22,091 nt of DNA, from the IMG/VR virus record IMGVR_UViG_3300023184_000567, positions 1-22,091 of that record, one strand, 5' to 3'. Numbering within the stretch: position 1 is the stretch's first letter; every line of letters starts with the position of its first letter. The notes under the pieces are model-generated. The model did not search any database, had not been told where the DNA came from, and worked only from the letters and a program-made list of their open reading frames with translations. A program made the translations under genes and the position numbers. Positions 1 through 5,522 of the stretch are shown piece after piece. Source of the DNA: a virus.

Positions 1-420
1 GTTGCTAGTCCAGATATCTAATTTTAATTCAAGTGTATAAGGAACAGGCATCAGTCTTTCAATACTAAAAGCATTGCCCTGACGTGCTTCGTATTCTTGT
101 GTGTCTTCATTATAATAACGTTGACGGATATTCATCTTACCAACGAAGTCAGGTTGCTGTACACGATCACGATCGTAGGTAATATTGTTAATATAAGCAG
201 TCATCGCCGGCACAGTAGGCATGGCATTCTCGCTCATATTATTAATGATAGCAGCCACTTGACGACTACCATCACCGTAGTAAACAGGTACACGTTGTAA
301 GGTGGTATTTCCTACACGGTCTTGTCCATACTCAACTTGGAATCCAGAAAGCATGCGAATAAACTGTGCGAGGAATCGCTCAATCTGAGCATCATAAAAA
401 TATTGTTGAAGAGCCGCCAT
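1..420 (-). CDS. T4-like virion protein, gp15-type (tail sheath stabiliser/completion-like), 3' partial
   Basis: The first 140 codons are visible; the reading frame is open to the window edge, so the C-terminus is missing. The protein begins MAALQQYFYDAQIERFLAQF and contains a VPVYYGDGSRQ segment, a YDRDR segment and RLMPVPYTLELKLDIW near the edge. This order (N-terminal FY...I.RFL helix, VP.YG strand, YDR.R, PVPY.L.F.L.I) resembles, from memory, gp15-type tail sheath stabiliser proteins and a second conserved virion protein of T4-like cyanophages. The ATG lies 2 nt after the stop of the upstream minus-strand gene, so the two are probably co-transcribed and translationally coupled. A virion structural role is likely. 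Assignment to gp15 itself rather than a paralog is inference. Confidence 0.6.
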   Translation of the reverse strand, partial: MAALQQYFYDAQIERFLAQFIRMLSGFQVEYGQDRVGNTTLQRVPVYYGDGSRQVAAIINNMSENAMPTVPAMTAYINNITYDRDRVQQPDFVGKMNIRQRYYNEDTQEYEARQGNAFSIERLMPVPYTLELKLDIWTSN

Positions 421-422
421 AA

Positions 423-1823
423 TTAATTATCCGCCGTGGGTCTTAATGCATCACTTAAACTCTGACGTTGATAAGTGACATTTGCATAAATTGTATATTC
501 TAATATGTCATTGGTATTTAATGCTGTGGATACTGTAAATGATATATTACCTGCTGTGTTGGCAATAGTATTAGTAATAATCTTGCTGTTTAGTTTTGTT
601 TTTACACCATATGTACTTCTGTACGCTGTCTTTGTAACAACCTGTTTAGAAGCAAGGGTAAATGATAATGTTTGTGCATTAGCTGCAGGAGTATATGCCC
701 CAGATGAAATACGTATAGCGTCCCATACCAATGCATTAGCATAGTTGGCATCTGTGTTATTGATAAAGCCGCTACGTTGAGTTGTATTAGTGGGTCCTGG
801 AGTAAGATTAGTACGTAATCCATCTTCAATTTTAACCCAACGACGACTATCATAACGGAATAATCTATTAGGTACATAATCTAAACGTAGATAGTAATCG
901 CCAATCACTGGACTGGTTGGGAACGCTATACCTGCCGCCACAGTAGCCCCATTTGGGGGGAACACATCGCTGGTTAAATAACCTTTGACTTTATCACTTG
1001 GACTTACTGTACTAGAACTTGAATAAGTGTTGCTTGAAACGTTGGCGTTTGAGCTAGCAAGAACACCCAATGGATCTCCTGGCTGTCCTTCTTGTGTCAC
1101 CGGAGCAGTGTATAGATTAGTAATATCGTATCCACTCTTAGGAACATCACTTTCAGCACGAGCAACGATAGCATCATTGATATCAATATATTTGTTATAG
1201 GTACTTAATACCTGACTTAGTGTGTTGGTGGTATTATCACCAGCAGTGATATTGTTGAGTATGTCTTTGTATTCTTGACTATCTACCAATGGTTGTAGTT
1301 TAACACGCCATAGGTGTGGATACCATGTAGGAGCAAATCCTTCTGCCGCACGTGTAGCATCATTGACTACATAATATCTTTTAAGTGCAGCTGGTACGGT
1401 ATCATCTAATGGGTAATAGTCTTTTAAGTTTGGTAGTTCCATGACATCGCCCACCATTAACTTACGACCGATCATGTCAACCATGTCATTTAAATGAAAC
1501 ACAGCAAACATGGTATCACCAGTCAGGAATAAACCAAACTGTGTTAGGTCAAAGTCGTTATCGTTTAGGCGATAGATAGTTCGCATGGTATAGATACTAG
1601 TATCATACTTGCGATCACGGTTTTCTAAGAAAAGCAAATCTTGGATACTAGTAACGCCAGTTGTGCCCGGTTCAGTATTACTGGTAAATGGTTGATCTAT
1701 TGGCCCAAGGTATTTGTGGATATTAACATCAACTCCGCCAACGGTGAACATCTCACTCATGCGTTGATCGAAGAACTTGTAATCGTTACCCTTGTTTGGT
1801 CTCCAAAGTGACAATCTTGGCAT
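423..1823 (-). CDS. T4-like virion protein, possibly gp14-type neck protein with a C-terminal decoration module
   Basis: 466 aa starting MPRLSLWRPNKGNDYKFFDQ. The N-terminal half contains LLFLENRDRKY, then FDLTQFGLFL and GRKLMVGDVMELP, a pattern (FGL...GD..ELP) reminiscent of T4-like neck proteins of the gp14 type. I recognise the family as a conserved virion protein of marine T4-like phages but cannot prove the gp14 assignment. T4 gp14 is about 256 aa, so this protein is much longer. The extra C-terminal part is Ser/Thr/Asn-rich and includes, at about residues 300-333, a GDYYLR...RLFRYDSRRWVK unit. This resembles the GD.W...Y.Y...W units inserted in the tail sheath gene of this window, suggesting a surface-exposed module. 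The start is supported by AGGA 7 nt upstream and by a late-promoter element further upstream. Confidence 0.6.
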   Translation of the reverse strand: MPRLSLWRPNKGNDYKFFDQRMSEMFTVGGVDVNIHKYLGPIDQPFTSNTEPGTTGVTSIQDLLFLENRDRKYDTSIYTMRTIYRLNDNDFDLTQFGLFLTGDTMFAVFHLNDMVDMIGRKLMVGDVMELPNLKDYYPLDDTVPAALKRYYVVNDATRAAEGFAPTWYPHLWRVKLQPLVDSQEYKDILNNITAGDNTTNTLSQVLSTYNKYIDINDAIVARAESDVPKSGYDITNLYTAPVTQEGQPGDPLGVLASSNANVSSNTYSSSSTVSPSDKVKGYLTSDVFPPNGATVAAGIAFPTSPVIGDYYLRLDYVPNRLFRYDSRRWVKIEDGLRTNLTPGPTNTTQRSGFINNTDANYANALVWDAIRISSGAYTPAANAQTLSFTLASKQVVTKTAYRSTYGVKTKLNSKIITNTIANTAGNISFTVSTALNTNDILEYTIYANVTYQRQSLSDALRPTADN

Positions 1824-1838
1824 TATATATTCCTAATT

Positions 1839-1852
1839 ATCTAGTATTTATC
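1839..1852 (-). promoter_or_regulatory. T4-like late promoter for the two minus-strand virion genes
   Basis: The minus strand reads CGATAAATACTAG, with TAAATAC at 1850 down to 1844. This matches the T4 late consensus TATAAATACTATT closely. Predicted transcription start is near 1839, giving a leader of about 15 nt that contains AGGA before the ATG at 1823. It lies back-to-back with the sigma70-like promoter at 1857-1885. Confidence 0.75.
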
Positions 1853-1856
1853 GCGA

Positions 1857-1885
1857 TTGACAGCCAGCCCAAATGATGTTATACT
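1857..1885 (+). promoter_or_regulatory. Strong sigma70-like (early) promoter
   Basis: TTGACA at 1857-1862, an exact 17-nt spacer, then TATACT at 1880-1885. The -35 is perfect and the -10 is 5/6. The expected start point, 6-7 nt past the -10, falls at 1891-1892, on the ATG of the following gene. This implies a leaderless or nearly leaderless early transcript. Confidence 0.7.
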
Positions 1886-1890
1886 GTATT

Positions 1891-2157
1891 ATGACTGAAA
1901 TTAATCACAGCTTAGAATGGGCAAAAGTTCAAATTGACCTAGAACGCCCAGCTAAAAAACTCAAACGTTATAGTAATGACATGTTACAGATAAGTACCAA
2001 TATTGGTAGATTGGTCAAGCATTTAAGTGAAGAAGAAATTAACTGCCGTAGACAGGGACGTCAAACCCGTAAACACCAAGAACTATTGACAAAAATCAAT
2101 GAAGAAATTAACATGTATGAGCAAATGCTTACATTTGGTGTGTTATTAAATGGTTGA
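1891..2157 (+). CDS. Small helical protein of unknown function (probably early)
   Basis: 88 aa from the ATG at 1891 (MTEINHSLEWAKVQIDLERP). An upstream in-frame ATG at 1873 is rejected because it lies inside the promoter spacer, upstream of the -10. The protein is highly charged and appears almost entirely alpha-helical, with an Arg/Lys-rich centre (KKLKRYS, then NCRRQGRQTRKHQELL) and no transmembrane segment or Cys motif. I vaguely recognise it as a conserved hypothetical of aquatic T4-like phages, with no known function. No Shine-Dalgarno precedes the ATG. Its sigma70-like promoter, with no late element, suggests expression soon after infection, which could fit a small host-interaction or nucleic-acid-binding protein (inference). 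Confidence 0.75.
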   Translation: MTEINHSLEWAKVQIDLERPAKKLKRYSNDMLQISTNIGRLVKHLSEEEINCRRQGRQTRKHQELLTKINEEINMYEQMLTFGVLLNG

Positions 2158-2161
2158 TTTA

Positions 2162-2175
2162 GTTAAATATCTATC
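2162..2175 (+). promoter_or_regulatory. T4-like late promoter (weaker match)
   Basis: GTTAAATATCTAT with TAAATAT at 2164-2170. The predicted start near 2175 leaves a 30-nt leader containing a strong AGAGAGGG Shine-Dalgarno (2193-2200) before the ATG at 2205. Confidence 0.5.
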
Positions 2176-2204
2176 ATATAATATAGATTACAAGAGAGGG
2201 TAAT

Positions 2205-3392
2205 ATGGCAATCAAACTTGATGGAATGAAAAAGAAAGCAAAAGTTAGTAATATTAACTTTAGCGATGAAAAATATACAGGCAATGAACCAATTTGGGAT
2301 TATGATCGCGCACTAACTTTTTCAAATGAAGAATTTGACCACCATCTACGTGATAGTTTTCGTTATTATAATTACTATTACAGTACCAAAGATCTTAAGA
2401 AATATGTTGTAGCATGGTTACGCCAACATGAAGGTAGCGAAGGGTTACATAAGTTAGATAAAACTACTATTGATAGTTATCAACGCTCAGCAGATAGCCT
2501 AACACCATTTACAGTCTGCGCCTTAATCAAAGCACATGAACGTGGTATGCCTTTACGTGATCGCCATGTAGAATATATCCTTGATGCGGTTCAGCGTGTG
2601 CTATTGCTTAAAGCAGACGACGAAGATTTTGAAGAAAAGAAAGTTACTAAGATCGAAGCAAAGATTCCAACGATCCAAGACCGTATGAACGAAGTGGCTA
2701 AAAAGCATATCTTATATTTTGAAATGCTTGAAGATGCACTATTCACAGGTGAAACTGTAGATCCTAAAGCCTACGAATATCTAACTAAGAACAATGTGCC
2801 ACAGGTACTGATAAGCAAGATCCAGGCAGTGTTTGAACCACGCTGTGCAGAAGTACGTGAAGCACGCACGACCAAAGATGAAGATCTTAAAGAAGCCTAC
2901 AGCTATATGAAAGCCGCTGACTATAAACGCTATGATACTTTCTATGACAAGTTATTTGCTGACTTGACTGCTTATAATCAAACTAAAAAAGCAACTAAAA
3001 AAGCCGCAGTGCGTAAGCCACCAGCTAAAGAAAAACTAGTTAAGAGTTTAAAATATCTTAAACAAGATGCTGGCATGAAACTAGTATCGATCAATCCAGT
3101 GGACATCGTTGGTGCAGAACAGCTATGGGTCTACAACGTTAAGAATCGTAAACTAGGTCGTTATGTAGCAGAAGACCAAGGTGGTGCACTTGGAGTTAAA
3201 GGTACTACGATCACGGGCTTTAACGAAAGCAAGAGCACACAGAAAACTCTGCGTAAACCTGAAGAACAGGTCAACGCATTCTTAGCCAGTAATAAAGTAG
3301 AACTGCGTAAGTTCTTAGACAATATCAAAACTACTGAAATCAAACTCAATGGACGTATCAACGCTGATACTATCCTACTCAAAGTAATCTAA
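2205..3392 (+). CDS. Conserved T4-like phage protein of unknown function (395 aa)
   Basis: The start is fixed by AGAGAGGG 4 nt upstream of the ATG. The N-terminal part is aromatic-rich (DHHLRDSFRYYNYYYSTKDL, about residues 45-64), followed by a long helical segment. A Lys/Ala/Pro-rich linker (TKKATKKAAVRKPPAKEK, about 260-277) leads to a C-terminal globular region with INPVDIVGAEQLWVYN, KLGRYVAED and KGTTITGFNES. I recognise the C-terminal pattern as a conserved hypothetical of marine T4-like phages, but no function is known to me. No nuclease, ATPase or membrane signature is visible. It sits between an early-type small gene and gp13 and has a late-type promoter, so a late or virion-assembly role is the best guess. 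Confidence 0.8.
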   Translation: MAIKLDGMKKKAKVSNINFSDEKYTGNEPIWDYDRALTFSNEEFDHHLRDSFRYYNYYYSTKDLKKYVVAWLRQHEGSEGLHKLDKTTIDSYQRSADSLTPFTVCALIKAHERGMPLRDRHVEYILDAVQRVLLLKADDEDFEEKKVTKIEAKIPTIQDRMNEVAKKHILYFEMLEDALFTGETVDPKAYEYLTKNNVPQVLISKIQAVFEPRCAEVREARTTKDEDLKEAYSYMKAADYKRYDTFYDKLFADLTAYNQTKKATKKAAVRKPPAKEKLVKSLKYLKQDAGMKLVSINPVDIVGAEQLWVYNVKNRKLGRYVAEDQGGALGVKGTTITGFNESKSTQKTLRKPEEQVNAFLASNKVELRKFLDNIKTTEIKLNGRINADTILLKVI

Positions 3393-3420
3393 TCCCCCTC
3401 AAGGTAGCGTAAAGCCAAAC

Positions 3421-3460
3421 TTATCCTGTTGTCGATAATAAATACACGATAACAGGATAA
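3421..3460 (+). promoter_or_regulatory. Late promoter in the loop of a 14-bp inverted repeat, with the gp13 ribosome-binding site in the 3' arm
   Basis: Arms TTATCCTGTTGTCG (3421-3434) and CGATAACAGGATAA (3447-3460) pair over 14 bp with one G-U. The 12-nt loop holds ATAATAAATACA, i.e. the late-promoter core TAAATAC (3439-3445, its last base being in the edge of the stem region). Predicted start is about 3450, inside the 3' arm. The gp13 Shine-Dalgarno AGGAT (3454-3458) is also in the 3' arm. Transcripts reading through from the 395-aa gene would hide the site; transcripts starting in the hairpin would leave it free. No U-run follows, so it is not a classical terminator. Confidence 0.65.
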
Positions 3461-3465
3461 TTTAC

Positions 3466-4383
3466 ATGTCTGAACTACCAGCAAATGTCACAGCAACTAC
3501 AGGGTTAACCGCCACCAACAGCGTACAAACAAAAAGTTTGTACAGTAATGTCACTGGCACAGGATCAGGACATATCGCGTTTGATTCTAATATAACAGAT
3601 CAACTAACTTCGCTAGCTAAACAACAAAGTGACATCGTTGATTATATCCGCCTACGTTTGGGCTATGGTATGATTGATGTCGAAGCTGATAAAGAACACT
3701 TTGACATGGGTATTAAACAAGCTCTTATACGATACCGCCAACGTAGCAGTAATTCAGTAGAAGAAAGCTATGTGTTCTTAGATGTCTATCCTGAAACACA
3801 AGAATATATCCTACCTAATTATATTATTGATGTTAAACAAATATTCCGTCGTGGTATTGGTAGTGTCTCAGGAACAACAGCCAGTCAATTTGAACCATTC
3901 GCAAGTGGCTACTTAAACACCTATATGTTAGTAGCTGGGCGTGTTGGTGGCTTGGCAAATTATGAAATGTTCACACAATACCAAGAATTAGCAATGAAAA
4001 TGTTTGGTGGTTTTATGAACTTTACATGGAATAAAGTTACTAAGAAATTAACCTTAGTTCGCAAGATTCCTTGGGGTGGTATCCAAGGTGCGGACATAGT
4101 TAAAGAAAGTGTATTACTATGGACTTATAACTATAAACCAGATATCGTATTAATGAACGACCCACAGGCATTCCCGTGGATACAAGACTACGCTTATGCA
4201 CTAACTTCGATGAGCATAGGTCAAGCACGTGAAAAATTTGCTACAATCGCAGGGCCACAGGGCGGTACTACTCTTAACGGTACAGCACTCAAACAAGAAG
4301 GACAGGCACTGTTAGATAAACTTGATGAAGATATCAAGAATTATGTAGATGGTGGTCAACCAATGTGGTGGATAACCGGTTAA
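3466..4383 (+). CDS. 13: Neck protein gp13 (T4 gp13 family)
   Basis: 305 aa, close to the 309 aa of T4 gp13. gp13 and gp14 form the neck that closes the portal vertex after packaging and receives the tail. The diagnostic region is DYIRLRLGYGMIDVE (about 59-73) followed by FDMGIKQALIRYRQRSS and EYILPNYIIDVKQIFRRG, as in T4-like cyanophage gp13. The first 45 residues are Thr/Ser/Asn-rich and probably disordered. The protein ends MWWITG. Start supported by AGGAT 7 nt upstream and a late promoter. Its 3' end runs into a long hairpin that also serves the next gene. In T4, gene 14 follows directly; here the nucleotide kinase gene follows, and the candidate gp14-like gene is upstream on the opposite strand. 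Confidence 0.9.
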   Translation: MSELPANVTATTGLTATNSVQTKSLYSNVTGTGSGHIAFDSNITDQLTSLAKQQSDIVDYIRLRLGYGMIDVEADKEHFDMGIKQALIRYRQRSSNSVEESYVFLDVYPETQEYILPNYIIDVKQIFRRGIGSVSGTTASQFEPFASGYLNTYMLVAGRVGGLANYEMFTQYQELAMKMFGGFMNFTWNKVTKKLTLVRKIPWGGIQGADIVKESVLLWTYNYKPDIVLMNDPQAFPWIQDYAYALTSMSIGQAREKFATIAGPQGGTTLNGTALKQEGQALLDKLDEDIKNYVDGGQPMWWITG

Positions 4384-4389
4384 AAAGTC

Positions 4390-4418
4390 TAGACACTAAA
4401 CAAAAACTCCCGTATAAT
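4390..4418 (+). promoter_or_regulatory. Sigma70-like promoter for dNMP kinase
   Basis: TAGACA (4390-4395, 5/6 to TTGACA), a 17-nt spacer, and a perfect TATAAT (4413-4418). The -10 lies in the loop of the hairpin at 4402-4439. Expected start is about 4424-4425, giving a leader of about 16 nt with AGGGAG as Shine-Dalgarno. An early/middle promoter suits a nucleotide-metabolism gene placed within late genes. Confidence 0.7.
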
Positions 4419-4439
4419 AAACATATACAGGGAGTTTTT
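4402..4439 (+). terminator. Terminator-like hairpin after gp13 that encloses a promoter -10 and the next gene's ribosome-binding site
   Basis: Perfect 10-bp arms AAAAACTCCC (4402-4411) and GGGAGTTTTT (4430-4439), with an inner GTATA/TATAC helix (4412-4416, 4424-4428). The T-run at the 3' arm makes it terminator-like for gp13 transcripts. The 3' arm also carries GGGAG, the Shine-Dalgarno of the kinase ATG at 4441. Read-through RNA would therefore sequester that site, whereas RNA from the internal TATAAT lacks the 5' arm. Confidence 0.65.
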
Positions 4440-4440
4440 A

Positions 4441-5121
4441 ATGGCTAAAATTATCGCAATTTGTGGGTTCATTGGCAGTGGTAAAGATACTATTGCTGAT
4501 TATTTGGTTAATAATCACGGGTTCAAACGAGAGAGTTTTGCTAATAGTTTAAAAGATAGCGTAGCCACGGTATTTGGTTGGGACCGTGACATGTTAGAAG
4601 GTCGCAGTAAACAGAGCCGCGAATGGCGCGAAACGGTAGACCTGTTTTGGTCTACTCGATTAAAGATGCCAAAACTAACTCCTAGATGGGTCTTGCAATA
4701 TTGGGGCACCGAAGTAGTCCGTAAAGGATTCCATGATGACATGTGGGTAGCCAGCTTAGAAAATCGTCTACGATCTAGTACAGATGATATTGTTATTACA
4801 GACTGTCGATTTCCTAACGAAATTAAAGCAGTTAAACGTATTGGCGGACAAGTTGTGCGTGTTACACGCGGACCAGAACCTGAGTGGTATAATGATGCTA
4901 AGAGCATGAACAAAGGCGCCAGTCGTAATATGAGTTGGGCATTAAGTAAGCATCGTATTGAAGAATTAGGCATCCATGCTAGTGAAACAGCTTGGGTAGG
5001 ACAGAAGTTTGACGTGATATTAGATAACAACGGTACACTAGATAAATTGTACAACCAAATTGAGCCCTTACTTAAAAGTCAGGAACAAGATCACCCTGCC
5101 GCCAACCCAATCCCTCTTTAG
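4441..5121 (+). CDS. 1: Deoxynucleoside monophosphate kinase (T4 gp1 family)
   Basis: 226 aa, against about 241 for T4 gp1. This family phosphorylates dNMPs to dNDPs for phage DNA synthesis in the host cytoplasm. The N-terminus holds a P-loop, GFIGSGKDT (residues 9-17, Lys15). The body has FANSLKDSVATVFGWDRDML, LQYWGTEVVR and a DCRFPNEIKAV segment, all typical of the phage dNMP kinase family. The Shine-Dalgarno AGGGAG sits 6 nt before the ATG in a hairpin arm. The gene has its own sigma70-like promoter, unlike the late genes around it. The last 50 nt overlap the 3' end of the convergent minus-strand gene at 5072-5422. In T4, gene 1 is near gene 3 at the edge of a tail cluster; here it follows gp13. 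Confidence 0.92.
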   Translation: MAKIIAICGFIGSGKDTIADYLVNNHGFKRESFANSLKDSVATVFGWDRDMLEGRSKQSREWRETVDLFWSTRLKMPKLTPRWVLQYWGTEVVRKGFHDDMWVASLENRLRSSTDDIVITDCRFPNEIKAVKRIGGQVVRVTRGPEPEWYNDAKSMNKGASRNMSWALSKHRIEELGIHASETAWVGQKFDVILDNNGTLDKLYNQIEPLLKSQEQDHPAANPIPL

Positions 5122-5422
5122 CAATTTCATATTGACAATTAGCACAAACAGTTTTTAAATTAAGCTGGGTATTGTTATTTAGATTGCCATCAACATAATA
5201 GACAAATAACTGTTCTTTATACTTTGCTTTAAAGCCACACTTTTCACAGTGCGGTTTCTTTTTATATCCTATTTTATGCCAACTTGGAACAGGAACAGGT
5301 AACTTTTTTTTCTTACGGACACAGGTATCACACCGACGCCTATAATAGGTTTTATCACCTCGTTTATAGTTGACGGCACAGGGCTTTTTACCGCAAACTG
5401 TACATAATAATCGCCATTGCAT
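5072..5422 (-). CDS. HNH-like zinc-binding protein lacking the HNH histidines
   Basis: 116 aa with eight cysteines in pairs: C7/C10, C31/C34, C59/C62 and C93/C96, suggesting two zinc sites. The C-terminal half, CEKCGF...VYYVDGNLNNN...NLKTVCANC, has the layout of an HNH nuclease (CxxC, HH.DGN..NN, C..C), but the positions normally holding His are Tyr75/Tyr76. Catalysis by a standard HNH mechanism is therefore unlikely from the sequence. The lysine-rich linker (RKKKK at about 36-40) suggests nucleic-acid binding. Related hypothetical proteins occur in T4-like cyanophages, from memory. The gene overlaps the kinase gene tail-to-tail by 50 nt. A late-promoter core lies only 3 nt before the ATG and there is no Shine-Dalgarno. 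Confidence 0.75.
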   Translation of the reverse strand: MQWRLLCTVCGKKPCAVNYKRGDKTYYRRRCDTCVRKKKKLPVPVPSWHKIGYKKKPHCEKCGFKAKYKEQLFVYYVDGNLNNNTQLNLKTVCANCQYEIAKEGLGWRQGDLVPDF

Positions 5423-5423
5423 G

Positions 5424-5434
5424 GTGTATTTAGC
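5424..5434 (-). promoter_or_regulatory. T4-like late promoter immediately before the HNH-like gene
   Basis: The minus strand reads GCTAAATACACC then ATG; TAAATAC occupies 5432 down to 5426. With T4 spacing the start point would fall at or one base inside the ATG, so the transcript would be leaderless or lose the first base. The spacing is one base shorter than at the other candidate leaderless genes. Confidence 0.5.
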
Positions 5435-5481
5435 ATGGACCTTTCAAAGGGCACCTAATACCACTATTTTAATCAAATAAT

Positions 5482-5494
5482 TATAAATAGTTTA
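5482..5494 (+). promoter_or_regulatory. T4-like late promoter for the tail sheath gene
   Basis: A perfect TATAAATA (5482-5489) in TATAAATAGTTT. Predicted start is near 5495, giving a leader of about 28 nt that contains AGAGGA (5508-5513) before the ATG at 5523. It is the best consensus match in the window, as expected for a major virion protein. Confidence 0.8.
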
Positions 5495-5522
5495 AAGTAA
5501 CCTATTTAGAGGAACAAATACT

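Noticed and set aside
97-744. Plus-strand open frames opposite the first two minus-strand genes
   Set aside because: The minus-strand frames have recognisable virion-protein patterns, tight coupling and a late promoter; the plus frames have none of these.
1873-1890. Earlier ATG for the 88-aa gene
   Set aside because: It lies in the -35/-10 spacer, upstream of the predicted transcript start.
4515-5054. 179-codon open frame on the minus strand inside dNMP kinase
   Set aside because: It is fully antisense to a clear enzyme gene, has no domain pattern and no start signals; it is a shadow of the kinase codons.
5423-5522. Further TAAATAG-like sequence on the minus strand (near 5502-5508) as a second promoter for the HNH-like gene
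   Set aside because: The element reads TCTAAATAGG without a good extension and would give a leader of about 75 nt; TAAATA-like strings are expected by chance in AT-rich DNA.
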